Assembly (NCBI RefSeq): GCF_030034735.1
Contig: NZ_CP125370.1
Span: forward strand, 2,852,001 to 2,916,000
Direction: 5' to 3'
DNA from: Paenibacillus sp. RC334
GTDB taxonomy: Bacteria > Bacillota > Bacilli > Paenibacillales > Paenibacillaceae
Length of the DNA: 64,000 bases
Below the pieces are notes generated by a model. That model did not search any database. It saw only the letters and a program-made list of their open reading frames with translations, and had not been told where the DNA came from. How positions within the stretch are numbered: the stretch's first letter is position 1; the number at the start of each line of letters is the position of its first letter. The translations under genes were made by a program, and so were the position numbers. Positions 9,346-18,454 of the stretch are shown one piece after another.

Positions 9346-10418
9346 CGTCATCAGCCGGAGTATCCGTATCGACTGCAGGTCAGCTGATCACTGTATTCGC
9401 GCTCGGGAATGCAATAGGAACACCTATCGTAATGATAGCTACAGCGAAGATGAACCAGCGCAAGCAATTATTAATGGCGCTTATAATCATCTTGCTCGGA
9501 ATCGCTTCAACCCTTTCTCTTTCAGGTTTTTTTTTATTGATAGCATCTCGTGTTGTCCTTGGACTCGGGACCGGAATTTTCGTAGTTACAGCGTATTCGC
9601 TGGCCTCAAAGCTGGCTTCTCCCGGACAACAGGGCTCTGCGATGTCCAATGTGGCTATGGGATTCAGCTCCTCACTTGTGTTTGGAGTTCCAATCGGCCG
9701 TATCATCGCAGCCTCCTTTGATTGGAAGACCATATTCTGGGGCATAGGCTTATTATGCCTGGTGGCGGTCTTTTTAGTGGCAAAATTTATTCCGGCGATG
9801 GAAGGAGAAGCTTCTGTGCCGTTATCGCGGAGGCTCTCTTTCCTGAAGCAGCCGCGGATTGCCATCACACTGGGTGTGACTTTCTTTGTATTTGTTGGCT
9901 TTTCAGTGGTAGATACCTATATTACACCTTTTCTCGCTGCAGTGATGCCAACGATGGAAAGTAAGATGAGTGTCATCCTGCTAACCTTAGGGATAGGAAG
10001 CTTAATGGGATCCAGATTAGGCGGCTTCCTGGCGGATCGCATTGGCATTATTCGTACGCTTTTCTGTTCGATGGCGGTACAGGCTCTTGCCTTGGTGCTG
10101 CAATCCGCCTTCTCTGGATGGATAATCGCAACCATAGTGTTCCTTATGGTTTGGGAAATCGCCGTCTGGACGTTCGGCCCAACCCAGAATTTCAATCTCG
10201 TATTGCTTGCTCCTGAGGCTTCCAGTATTGTTCTAAGTTTAAACAGCTCGTTCGTACAGCTGGGCTTTGCTGCAGGAGCGGGAATAGGCGGTATAGCAAT
10301 TGGAAGCTTTTCAATATTGAATATCCCTTGGATCAGTGCCATTTCGGTAGTAATTGCTGCCGCTATCGCAGTTCTATCGCTAAGCCGGGGCCGTTCATTT
10401 GTAAAATCGCAAGGATAA
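9330..10418 (+). pseudogene. MFS transporter (AraJ/YdhP-like), 5'-truncated
   Basis: Coding similarity starts inside the first transmembrane region (LDKIASSAGVSVSTAGQLIT) at about 9333 and continues to a normal C-terminus. The GxLxDRxGRR-like loop region, RVVLGLGTGIF and LGGFLADRIGI are typical of 12-TM drug/sugar efflux carriers of the DHA1 type. About 20-30 N-terminal residues and any start signal are missing, because the 5' end was replaced by the aldo/keto reductase stub. An internal ATG at 9432 exists but would give a protein lacking the first helix. Confidence 0.75.
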
Positions 10419-10436
10419 TTTCCCAAAGAGAAAACA

Positions 10437-11166
10437 GTGAAGGAAGCGACCGATTTGACAAAATGCAGAACGATTTCCTTACTTTTGGTTCTTGCGTTAT
10501 CGATGACACTGCTTGCAGCATGTACTGACAACAGCGCCGAAGAACTGCCGAATATTGCATCCAGCCAAAGCCACTCCCTGTTCCAACAGAAAGCAAGTTT
10601 GCTGAGGGACAGGCTGACAGTGGACACGGTAAAGCTCTCGTAGTTTATTTCACTAAAGTAGGAACTATCTCCTCAACTGAAGATGCAGATGCGGTATCCT
10701 CGGCAAGTCTGAGAGTCGGTGATTCAAGTACAGCTGGAACTACAGAAGTGATTGCTGGTATGGTGCAGGCAGCAGTGGACGGCGATCTTTTCCGGATTGA
10801 GACAGTAACGCCTTATCCAGAAGATTATGAAGCAACGGTGAAAGAACGGCAGGGTACAAGCCGCCGCTAAAAACCAAAGTGGAAAATATGGATGACTACG
10901 ATGTCGTGTACCTGGGACATCCCATCTGGGGAATGAGCCTCCCTGCGCCAATTGTTTCTTTCTTATCGGAATATGATTTTTCGGGCAAAACCATCATCCC
11001 CTTTTGCACGCATGCGGGGTATGGGCCGGGGCAGACTGTTTCAGCCATAAGAGCGCTTGTTCCTGGGGCAACTGTTCTTGATGGCTTTGATATAGAGCGC
11101 ACTGAAGTCTCAAACGCAGAAGAAGCTGTATCCGCGTGGCTGCGTGAAATCGGGATGGATGTGTGA
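10437..11166 (+). pseudogene. Flavodoxin-domain lipoprotein, frameshifted
   Basis: Secreted flavodoxin-like lipoprotein. The first frame encodes a signal peptide with lipobox LLAAC. The second, from about 10601, begins GKALVVYFTKVGT, the FMN phosphate loop. The third, from about 10856, has DDYDVVYLGHPIWGMSLPAP and the C-terminal half. Two frame breaks separate them. The second falls in a GGG run near 10855 where one more G restores KTKVENMDDYD; the first is near 10590-10600 in short A or T runs. Flavodoxin genes of this kind often lie beside aldo/keto reductases and MFS genes, as the neighbouring remnants do. Confidence 0.75.
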
Positions 11167-11212
11167 ACTAATCCGGAGCACTCCGGTAAATAATAATCGA
11201 AAGGCGGGATAG

Positions 11213-11572
11213 ATGATGCGTGAAAATTGGAGACCTTATGTAGTTACAATTCTATTGCTGGCTTCTCCATTAACCTTCGGATGGAATCATGTGGAAGCAG
11301 AGGGTGCTGACCAGAAGGAGATCGTTCTGCGGGCTGGCGATCCTTCGGTTAAGATCAATGGCACAGAAATCGTGCTGGCTACAGCACCTAAATCAATAGG
11401 CAACAACCGCTCCGGTTTATTGGAACCCAGTTGGGAGCTGACGTTCAGTGGCTGCAGCAGGAGAAATCCGTGAAATATGAGACATCAGAAATGAATATCC
11501 AGCTGTGGATAGACCAAAAAAGGTAGTTGTGAACGGAAAAGAAATTTTCAGGTGGCCATTGGACTTCAACGA
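11213..11572 (+). pseudogene. Copper-amine-oxidase-N-domain-like secreted protein, decayed
   Basis: Starts with a signal peptide (RPYVVTILLLASPLTFG) and then a segment resembling the copper amine oxidase N-terminal (stalk) domain common in Paenibacillus surface proteins: VLRAGDPSVKINGTEIVLATAP, then in a second frame GTQLGADVQWLQQEKSVKYE and in a third VVVNGKEI. At least two frame changes occur within 330 bases, and the end is lost. AAGGCGGG precedes ATGATG. The sequence from here to about 11,900 holds no gene I can name. Confidence 0.6.
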
Positions 11573-11913
11573 CTTGAATGGATAGAGCAAAATATTGTTG
11601 GCAAATTCATTGCAACCAAACAGTACGATATAAAAAATCAGCAAAGGTAGCCAATCTTAAATGGAACAGACTAAGTGAGTCAGAGAAATTAGCACTCCAG
11701 GAATTTTATTTGGCTGGCATCAAGGCATACTTAAGTTTTAGTCCAAACAGAGTTAATCGTAACCAAAGAGAAGAGGATCTCCTTTTTGTTGCTTCCACTG
11801 ATCTAAGAGCGCGTATATGTCATTGTTGACGATGTTCTTTCTGTAAGCACTGAGATGATCTATTCTACCTGATTGAGAAATGTTTAAATTGTAAGAACAT
11901 ATTCCTGTTATCC

Positions 11914-11940
11914 TACGAAATTGGATATAATAATTACGTA
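11914..11940. promoter_or_regulatory. Candidate dif-like recombination site upstream of xerS
   Basis: TACGAAATT (11914-11922) and AATTACGTA (11932-11940) form inverted arms that match in 8 of 9 positions around a 9-base centre. That is the arm-spacer geometry of Xer sites. In streptococci and lactococci the XerS target (difSL) lies just upstream of xerS, and this repeat is about 65 bases before the gene. The spacer also contains TATAAT (11926-11931), so it could instead be the xerS promoter. Confidence 0.4.
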
Positions 11941-12003
11941 AAATAATAATTTGACGAATAAATAATAATGAGATATATTGGATTCACGGAGGTTCGTACA
12001 TAT

Positions 12004-13074
12004 ATGGATAAACAGATGAAAATTCACTACATGCAACGAATTGATGAGAAACTGTCTGATTTACCTTGGTATGTTACAGAATATATAGATAGCAAAAAAC
12101 GCAAATTATCTCCAACGACACTTCTTAATTATTGCCATGATTACATTATCTTTTTTGATTGGCTTATCGCTGAGAATATAACTTCATCAATTCGGAAAGA
12201 AATACACTTAGAAACACTGGAGCGATTAACCATTCGTGAAGCGGAAAACTTTTTGTCATTCCTGGATTATCAGCTTGGAAACAAGAAGCTTACGATTAAT
12301 CGTAAATTATCCTCGCTAAAATCTTTGTTTGATTACCTTCAGAACAAGGCTGAAACCAGTGACCTGAAGCCTTATATTCAACGAAATGTTATGGCCAAAA
12401 TGGATTTGAATGCCGTAAAAGAAAGCCAAGAAACCATTGCAAACCGTATTGAAGGAAAGATCCTTAGAGATGATGATTTTGAATTGTTCAGACAATTTGT
12501 AGCCTATGATTTTGGCGAAAAGCATAAAGACAATAAACGGATCTTTACGTTTCATCAATTTAACCGTGAACGTGACACTGCGATTGTTTCGTTGATATTG
12601 GGTTCTGGGCTTAGATTATCCGAGGTTGCAGGCATTAATATGGATGACCTAGATATGAATAAAGCTTTAGTCCGAGTGATACGCAAAGGTGATAAAGAAC
12701 AATACGTGTACTTTAGCAAACAAGCTTTAATGGATCTGGAAAGTTATTTGCAGGTCAGAGAATCAAGATATATACCAGAAAAACACGAAAACTATTTATT
12801 CATTGCAGCTCCTGTAGGCCGTAAAGGAAAAAGCCGGCGTTTAACACAACGCTCAATTGAAAAGCTGATTGAAAAATATGCGACTGGGTTTGGAAAACCC
12901 TCTTTAACAGTGCATTCGCTTAGACACTCCTTTGCAACTCGATATCATCTCGAAAATAACGATGTACCAAGATTAAAGAATCAATTAGGACATTCATCTA
13001 TTCAAACAACAATGATTTATACTCACTTAACAGACGAAGAGATGCGTAATGCTGTAAATAACATGGATCGATAA
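12004..13074 (+). CDS. xerS: Tyrosine recombinase XerS
   Basis: Site-specific tyrosine recombinase of about 356 residues, the length of XerS, the single-enzyme chromosome-dimer resolvase of streptococci and relatives. The N-terminal SAM-like core-binding domain (residues 1-140) starts with the XerS-like LSDLPWYVTEYIDSKK. The catalytic residues can be read: Arg in GSGLRLSEVAG, Lys in RKGDKEQ, HxxR in VHSLRHSF, His in LGHSSIQTT and Tyr in MIYTHL. ATG 12004 is chosen because CGGAGGT lies about 10 bases upstream; an in-frame ATG at 11968 has no such site. It is isolated among broken genes, with the dif-like repeat upstream. It may serve the chromosome or an integrated element. Confidence 0.9.
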   Translation: MDKQMKIHYMQRIDEKLSDLPWYVTEYIDSKKRKLSPTTLLNYCHDYIIFFDWLIAENITSSIRKEIHLETLERLTIREAENFLSFLDYQLGNKKLTINRKLSSLKSLFDYLQNKAETSDLKPYIQRNVMAKMDLNAVKESQETIANRIEGKILRDDDFELFRQFVAYDFGEKHKDNKRIFTFHQFNRERDTAIVSLILGSGLRLSEVAGINMDDLDMNKALVRVIRKGDKEQYVYFSKQALMDLESYLQVRESRYIPEKHENYLFIAAPVGRKGKSRRLTQRSIEKLIEKYATGFGKPSLTVHSLRHSFATRYHLENNDVPRLKNQLGHSSIQTTMIYTHLTDEEMRNAVNNMDR

Positions 13075-13075
13075 A

Positions 13076-13098
13076 CCCGCGGTACTATGCGGTTTTTC
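13076..13098 (+). terminator. Short GC-rich terminator after xerS
   Basis: CCCGC (13076-13080) pairs with GCGG (13089-13092) around a short loop, and five T follow. It lies two bases after the xerS stop. Confidence 0.5.
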
Positions 13099-13149
13099 TT
13101 AGACATATGCACAAAATCCGTATTTTAATCAAATGTCTGTAATAGAACT

Positions 13150-13596
13150 TTGAACTTTCTCCTGTTTAGCGTCATCCTTGGCTGTAAACAGATAGGTCAA
13201 GTTGGACTCTCCATTCGTAAGAGGTATAATGAGCATATTTTATTTTATCCGGGCATGATCTTCTTTGCACTTGGATTATTTCTGTTAAGTCAGGCCCATA
13301 CGGGCTCTTGGGTCATGATTGCAAGTGTTTTCTCCGGTATAGGATATGGAGCGCTGTTTTCTTGCCTACAAGCTACTATACTAAAGCTATCTCCATCTGA
13401 TCGCACAGGGGTTGCAAACGGTACATTCTTTTTGCTATTTGATCTTGGGTATGGCGTGGGCACCTATGTTATGGGGATCATCGCTTCTTACTCAAGCTAC
13501 AGTTTAATGTATATGTCTGCTGCTGGTATTGCGATCGTTTCTCTTATTCTGTACTATGTTCTACATCATCGCCAAGTACAATATGACGTCATGTAG
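13150..13596 (+). pseudogene. MFS transporter C-terminal fragment
   Basis: The 148 codons match only the last four transmembrane helices of a 12-TM MFS carrier: FYPGMIFFALGLFLL, SGIGYGALFSCLQA, LSPSDRTGVANGTFFL and a final helix ending LYYVLHH. The N-terminal two thirds are absent and there is no ribosome binding site. It is another beheaded gene at the right end of the decayed region. Confidence 0.7.
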
Positions 13597-13735
13597 ACAA
13601 TTAGGAAGAATGTTCTGTTCAACTGCAGTAAGCTGCAAAACTCCTCTTTTTGTTTATTGGGAAAATGGGAAAACATATGTGCCGTACCTTACAAATACAA
13701 ATGAGACAGACCGTGTTGAATTTTGAAATAAGAAG

Positions 13736-13776
13736 AGCCTACAAAACCACTCACATGTGATTTTGTAGGCTTTTCT
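13736..13776 (+). terminator. Intrinsic terminator-like hairpin
   Basis: AGCCTACAAAA (13736-13746) pairs perfectly with TTTTGTAGGCT (13761-13771), followed by TTTCT. Probably the terminator of the former MFS gene. The remaining 200 bases to rluF show nothing further. Confidence 0.6.
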
Positions 13777-13990
13777 GGATTGATCCAGGCGATTTTGCAA
13801 AGAACCCTGAATGTGTTTGGGTTGCTCTACGAGTATCTCAAGTAGTACCTCAAGTTTGGGCGGTTCCTCATTCCAATCAGCGGCTTTAGTCCCTTTGTAA
13901 ATAATCGGTCAAAATTTTCAGGGAGTTGCATAGCCTCACCGATAAATTGAACGCAAACTTCTCCTGATATTCCTTCCACAGCATTGATTG

Positions 13991-14683
13991 TTATCTCAAC
14001 GTAGAAAGAAGCACCTTTAGCTCCTCCCCATCCAGATGTCTCCATTCTCCCCGTTCCAGCTCGTTCAAGGAAATATTCATGATCCGGATACGCTCCAGCT
14101 TCAGCACCCTGAACCCCAAAGCCTTGCACATTCTGCGGATTTGCAGATTCAGGCCCTGGGTCAAAATAATGCGAAACTCATATTCACCTTGCTGGTAAAC
14201 GTCACATGGTTTAGTGATGACGTTTAATATTTCAACACCGCGGGACATAGCCTGCGTAAACTCGCTTGTAACAGGTTTGTCCACGGTCACCACATATTCT
14301 TTCTCATGACCATGCTCAGAACGCATCATTTTATTAACGATATCTCCGTCATTCGTTAGTAAAATCAACCCCTCCGATGCCTTATCCAGCCTGCCAATGG
14401 CAAAAATCCGTGAAGGGAAGTTTACATAACTAATAATATTGCCAGCAACCTGTTCCGCCGCCGTACACACAATGCCGATGGGCTTATTCAGGGCCAAATA
14501 TACAGGCTCGCTATTATTAACCGGAATCGTTTCCCCATCAATCAGTACGGAATCCTGCGGCTCTACATTCGCTCCAGCTTCGCAAACCGTGCCATTAATC
14601 GTGATTCGCCCGGCTGCAATCAATCTATTCGTTTCCCTGCGTGAGCAGAACCCCGTTCCGCTTATGTACTTATTAATTCGCAC
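13991..14683 (-). CDS. rluF: 23S rRNA pseudouridine synthase RluF-like (RsuA/RluB/E/F family)
   Basis: Converts a uridine of 23S rRNA (U2604 in E. coli) to pseudouridine. The S4 RNA-binding domain is at residues 1-50 (MRINKYISGTGFCSRRETNR). The catalytic domain has GRLDKASEGLILLTNDG with the active-site Asp, and LTQGLNLQIRRMCKALG with the family's C-terminal motif. The N-terminus and 230-residue length fit RluF-type enzymes, although RluB cannot be fully excluded by eye. Stand-alone gene with a hairpin terminator on its 5' side that belongs to the gene upstream. Confidence 0.85.
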   Translation of the reverse strand: MRINKYISGTGFCSRRETNRLIAAGRITINGTVCEAGANVEPQDSVLIDGETIPVNNSEPVYLALNKPIGIVCTAAEQVAGNIISYVNFPSRIFAIGRLDKASEGLILLTNDGDIVNKMMRSEHGHEKEYVVTVDKPVTSEFTQAMSRGVEILNVITKPCDVYQQGEYEFRIILTQGLNLQIRRMCKALGFRVLKLERIRIMNISLNELERGEWRHLDGEELKVLLSTLR

Positions 14684-14709
14684 TATTCACCTGCTTACTT
14701 CGAATTAAA

Positions 14710-14741
14710 AACACCTGATTGCTTTTGCCAAATCAGGTGTT
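14710..14741 (-). terminator. Intrinsic terminator
   Basis: AACACCTGATT (14710-14720) pairs with AATCAGGTGTT (14731-14741). On the minus strand it is followed by TTTTTAATT, so it ends the small basic protein gene and separates it from rluF. Confidence 0.75.
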
Positions 14742-14773
14742 CACCTTTTTGAACTACGATATACTTGCCCGGC

Positions 14774-14968
14774 TTACTTACTTCTGCCGCCGCTTTTATT
14801 ACCACTTGGTTTGGTACTGCCGCCTTTTGCGCTGCCTGCGGCTTTACTTCCCGGCGCACCTGTAGAAGCGTTTTTTACCCTTGTGGGCTTCGCTGTTTTG
14901 TTCCAACGTGTCCAGCCCTTACTACCTGTACCTCTGCCGGTTCCGCCGCCCTTACTTTTTGCACCCAT
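14774..14968 (-). CDS. Small, highly basic Gly/Ser/Lys-rich protein
   Basis: 64-residue low-complexity protein made almost wholly of Gly, Ser, Lys, Thr, Ala and Arg with no hydrophobic segment; the only aromatic residues are the two Trp in GWTRWN. TTGGAGTGATC directly precedes the ATG, a good ribosome binding site, and a terminator follows, so it is likely a real gene. The composition recalls nucleic-acid-binding tails of ribosomal or histone-like proteins, or small spore proteins, but no family is recognised and no function is claimed. Confidence 0.6.
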   Translation of the reverse strand: MGAKSKGGGTGRGTGSKGWTRWNKTAKPTRVKNASTGAPGSKAAGSAKGGSTKPSGNKSGGRSK

Positions 14969-15289
14969 GTGATCACTCCAATAGTAGTCGTTCAGATTTA
15001 ACTAAGCTATCATACCATTACTTCGGATATAATGCCTGCTTGTTTTTTAAAATATATCTCTGTGAATCAAAAAAGTTCTAGCAAAACCGGCGTTAATAAT
15101 ATCAGCATGTTGCATCATTCGATTCCCAACGCTTGGAAGTACAATAGATAGACGAGCTAAACCGTTTCGATCTATATATTGCTGATTTGAAATCGCTCTT
15201 GGGATTGTTGCAAAATGCTCAAATAAATATGTCATCTTAGCAGCATATGTATTCCCGATATTTCACTATTCTATCATTCAAATTAAAAA
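14969..15289. other. Intergenic stretch without recognised gene
   Basis: About 320 bases. A 62-codon minus-strand frame at 15047-15235 has no clear ribosome binding site and no family I know. I see nothing else in it. Confidence 0.4.
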
Positions 15290-15333
15290 GGCGTTAACTC
15301 GAAGCAAGCTCACAGCTCATATCGGTTAACGCC
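15290..15333 (-). terminator. Intrinsic terminator of the siderophore-uptake operon
   Basis: GGCGTTAAC (15290-15298) pairs with GTTAACGCC (15325-15333). On the minus strand the stem is followed by TTTTTAATTTG. It lies 20 bases after the last permease gene. Confidence 0.75.
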
Positions 15334-15351
15334 CTTTGGGTTATATATGGA

Positions 15352-16365
15352 TCAGCTGGCCTTCGACAACAAATAAAGGAAATAAGGAGTCACCAGGATC
15401 GTGATAATGATGCCTGTCGGGATATCTGCTCCAAAACTGATCGTGCGGGTGATCGTATCCGCGATCAGAATGACCAGCGCCCCTACCAATGCCGTGGTAG
15501 GCAGCAATAGCTTATGATTAGGCCCTACCAGCTTGCGCGCCAGATGTGGACTAACCATCCCTACAAAAAAGAAGTTCCCGCCAAGGGCTACGCTACCAGA
15601 GGCGAGTGCCACCGCAGCAATAGTAAGACCAATAAATTCCCCTTTGATCGCTACACCGAGTCCCGATGCTGTCTGGTTCCCCAAGTTCAACGCATTAAGA
15701 GTGTACGACTTATAAAAGACGTAAAAACTAATGATGAGCACCCAAGGAAGCAGTACCATAATGTAGCTCCAGTCATCTCCCCACAGGCTTCCAGCCTGCC
15801 AGCGCAAAGCAAAATCATATTGCTTCTCGTCCAGCTTCAGTGTAATCATTAATGACAATGCGGAGTAACCACTGCCCATAGCAACGCCTGTTAAAATCAA
15901 GCCGGTTGGCGAAATTTCTTTCCTCCGCCTATAGGCGAACAAGAAAATAAGAATCGCGGCTACAATGCCCCCTGCAAAGGCCAGTCCCGGCAGGACGATG
16001 GGCGAAAACAATCCCTCACTGGCGAATACAGTAACATACAAAAGTACGAACAAGCCAGAGCCGGAACTGATTCCCAGCGTACCAGGACTGGCCATGTCGT
16101 TTTTAAGTAAGCTTTGCATAATACAACCCGAAATAGCCATACCAATGCCGACCAATATACCTAGAACGATACGCGGCAGGCGAAAATCAAATACAATCAG
16201 ATTCTGCTTGCGAGTCCCTTCACCAATGATAACCTTGAATACTTCCATAGGGGACAGATTCATCTTGCCCACATTCATACTGAGTACCGCCACCAGGATC
16301 GTCAGCACAACTAACAATACAATAATCCCTATACTTCTGGCAGTTGCATTGCGAGGCTGGTTCAA
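15352..16365 (-). CDS. Ferric-siderophore ABC transporter permease (FecCD family), second subunit
   Basis: Membrane permease of about 337 residues with nine to ten hydrophobic helices, typical of the FecCD/BtuC family that moves Fe(III)-siderophores across the membrane. RLPRIVLGILVGIGMAISGC in the N-terminal part, GVAMGSGYSALS in the middle and FFVGMVSPHLARKLVGPNHK (coupling region) near residue 270 are family hallmarks. Its start overlaps the stop of the preceding permease by four bases (ATGA), so the two subunits are translationally coupled. No ATPase follows; it would have to be supplied by a gene elsewhere (FhuC/YusV-like). Confidence 0.9.
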   Translation of the reverse strand: MNQPRNATARSIGIIVLLVVLTILVAVLSMNVGKMNLSPMEVFKVIIGEGTRKQNLIVFDFRLPRIVLGILVGIGMAISGCIMQSLLKNDMASPGTLGISSGSGLFVLLYVTVFASEGLFSPIVLPGLAFAGGIVAAILIFLFAYRRRKEISPTGLILTGVAMGSGYSALSLMITLKLDEKQYDFALRWQAGSLWGDDWSYIMVLLPWVLIISFYVFYKSYTLNALNLGNQTASGLGVAIKGEFIGLTIAAVALASGSVALGGNFFFVGMVSPHLARKLVGPNHKLLLPTTALVGALVILIADTITRTISFGADIPTGIIITILVTPYFLYLLSKAS

Positions 16366-17387
16366 CTAAACTCCCTCCTTTGCTTACGCACAAGGTAGAG
16401 AAAATAAGGTACACCCACCAATGCAAAGATAATACCCAGCGGTGTTTCATGGGGGCGGTTAATAAGTCTTCCCAGCAAATCCGCTGCTACTAAAAAAACT
16501 CCACCGTACAGTGCTGAAGCCGGAATGATATACCGATAATCCGTTCCGATCAGATGACGCATGATGTGCGGTACAATCAGACCCACAAAACCAATGGGAC
16601 CCACCACAATGACAGAAAGCCCTGTGAGCACCAAGACAATTAAGGTCGAAAAGCCTTTGATTCTATTGGCATGAATACCCAAGCCTGATGCTACATCCTC
16701 TCCGAAGCTTAAGATCGTGATGGAGGGAGAAAGAATAATGGCACAGATCACACCCAATATGAATAAGGGCGCAATGATAGCCAATTCGTTCCACTGGGCA
16801 CTGGCTGTACCACCTGCCGTCCAATAATCAAGTGCTTGGCCGATCTTATATTTAATAGCAATAAAAGAACTAAACGCACCAAAAAGCATGGAGATGGACA
16901 TTCCAGCTAACACCAGACGCTGAGGGGTCATCCCCCGTTTACCTATAGATGCAATATAATACGTAATTCCAGTAGTCACTGCCGCACCCAGACAGGAATA
17001 CAGCATCGTTTCTGCATAGGTGCGACCGGGTAAAAAGGCCATACATAACGCGATAGCAAATGTCGATCCTGAGCTAATACCAATGAGCCCAGAGTCTGCC
17101 AGCGGGTTACGGGTAGTTCCCTGCATAATGGCCCCGCAAACCGCCAGACTGCACCCTACAATGATGTCAGCCACCGTACGCGGGAAACGCAGAGTGTGAA
17201 TAATCTGATGCTCTGTAATACCAGGATCAAACTGAAACACAGCGCCCCATGCTAATTTCAGGCTCATTTCCGCGGCTCCAAAGGTAATAGAAGCTGCGGT
17301 TACCAGCAGCAGTAGGATCAGACCTAAGATCATGTATCCTATAAAATGAAGTGTTCCTTTTTTGTTTTGCTCTTTGTGAGTAGACAT
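16362..17387 (-). CDS. Ferric-siderophore ABC transporter permease (FecCD family), first subunit
   Basis: 341-residue FecCD/BtuC-family permease. The N-terminal hydrophilic stretch is followed by about nine helices. RFPRTVADIIVGCSLAVCGAI, NPLADSGLIGISSGS and GFVGLIVPHIMRHLIGTDYR are family blocks; the last contacts the ATPase. It forms a heterodimer with the coupled downstream subunit. The binding-protein gene lies 34 bases upstream on the same strand, and a Fur box precedes that gene, so all three belong to one iron-repressed operon. Confidence 0.9.
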   Translation of the reverse strand: MSTHKEQNKKGTLHFIGYMILGLILLLLVTAASITFGAAEMSLKLAWGAVFQFDPGITEHQIIHTLRFPRTVADIIVGCSLAVCGAIMQGTTRNPLADSGLIGISSGSTFAIALCMAFLPGRTYAETMLYSCLGAAVTTGITYYIASIGKRGMTPQRLVLAGMSISMLFGAFSSFIAIKYKIGQALDYWTAGGTASAQWNELAIIAPLFILGVICAIILSPSITILSFGEDVASGLGIHANRIKGFSTLIVLVLTGLSVIVVGPIGFVGLIVPHIMRHLIGTDYRYIIPASALYGGVFLVAADLLGRLINRPHETPLGIIFALVGVPYFLYLVRKQRREFS

Positions 17388-17421
17388 ATATTACATCCTT
17401 AATGGGTCAATTATGCTCTGC

Positions 17422-18408
17422 TTACTTCGTCTTTTCCAGCAATCTGTTTGTGATATAGTCCAATTGCCCCGTCATGCTCAAAACGTCAGAGTAGTAAAAC
17501 AGGCCTGCATAATCCGCTGGAATCTCGATGATATTCCCATTTTTTACGGCCGGGATACTGCTCCATATTTTCGTTTTGGCAAACTGAGATTCCTTGCCTT
17601 CCTGCTTGAACCAGAGGACATAGTCGCCAAAATATTCAGCAGCCACTTCATAGGATAAAGATCCTCTGCTCTCTCCTGAATCTTTTACTAACTTTTCGAG
17701 TTTTTTCGGTTTGTGAAGTCCGATATAGTCATACAGCAACGTTCCGCCGCGTGAGCCTGTTTCATAATATACTCCGTAGGAGTCGCTACCCCAATCCTCG
17801 AATATACTAAAGGTTTTGTCTTTGAAAATGTCGGATTTTAATTTTTCCTTAGCGTCATTGAGCTTGCTTTCAAAGGTAGCAATCGCCTTGTCAGCTTCTG
17901 CCTCATGACCTGTGGCCTGTCCCAAAAATTTGACCCGTTCAAGTGCTGTCATTTTATTTTCAGGCATTACCAAGACGGGCGCAATTTTGGACAGCTTGTC
18001 ATAATCCTTTGTGTCATATGTAATGATCAAGTCAGGATCATACTTCATGATTTCCTCGGATTCCCACTTTTCAATATTTGGAACTCCATTTAGCTTATCG
18101 AAAAAAGGCATGGTTTTTTGCGACCAGCCTGATACCGCAGCCGGTGTCAGGCCCAATGTAAATACGTCCCCAATATACCAGTTGACCACCACACGTTGAG
18201 GATTGGCAGGTACCTCAACATCTCCCATGACTGTGGATACGGTACGGGTACCAGAGTCCGTGCTTGCCTCCTTTTTCGTGTCGGTCGCAGACTGCTTGGT
18301 AGAGGACTCGGAGGTACCTCCAACGTTGCCGCAGCCCGAAAGAACCAAGATCCAAACAGTAAATACACATAAAAACATGTAAAACCTCTTGTTCATCTTG
18401 CTATTCAT
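17422..18408 (-). CDS. Iron-siderophore ABC transporter substrate-binding lipoprotein
   Basis: Lipoprotein of 328 residues anchored through the Cys of VLSGCGN, followed by a Ser/Thr/Lys-rich linker and a class III (FhuD/FepB-type) binding domain. PQRVVVNWYIGDVFTLGL and EEIMKYDPDLIITYD are typical. It captures ferric siderophore at the cell surface for the two permeases downstream. The start used has AAAGGGG about 11 bases upstream; a second ATG four codons in would also fit. The chelate cannot be named: relatives take hydroxamates and catecholates. The box at 18455-18483 suggests Fur repression. Confidence 0.9.
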   Translation of the reverse strand: MNSKMNKRFYMFLCVFTVWILVLSGCGNVGGTSESSTKQSATDTKKEASTDSGTRTVSTVMGDVEVPANPQRVVVNWYIGDVFTLGLTPAAVSGWSQKTMPFFDKLNGVPNIEKWESEEIMKYDPDLIITYDTKDYDKLSKIAPVLVMPENKMTALERVKFLGQATGHEAEADKAIATFESKLNDAKEKLKSDIFKDKTFSIFEDWGSDSYGVYYETGSRGGTLLYDYIGLHKPKKLEKLVKDSGESRGSLSYEVAAEYFGDYVLWFKQEGKESQFAKTKIWSSIPAVKNGNIIEIPADYAGLFYYSDVLSMTGQLDYITNRLLEKTK

Positions 18409-18454
18409 TCTTTAAAACCCCTTTAGTATATAGTCATTGTAGCTTTACTTAAAA

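Noticed and set aside
11578..11829. 83-codon plus-strand frame between the decayed gene and xerS.
   Set aside because: No ribosome binding site and no recognised domain; probably chance or a remnant too worn to identify.
1304..13114. The 14-mer AGACATATGCACAA occurs at 1304-1317 and at 13101-13114, flanking the accessory region like attachment-site repeats.
   Set aside because: A 14-base match in 64 kb is expected by chance, and neither copy sits at a tRNA or a clear junction.
15047..15235. 62-codon minus-strand frame ending FLIHRDIF.
   Set aside because: No ribosome binding site, no family resemblance, and the length is common for chance frames.
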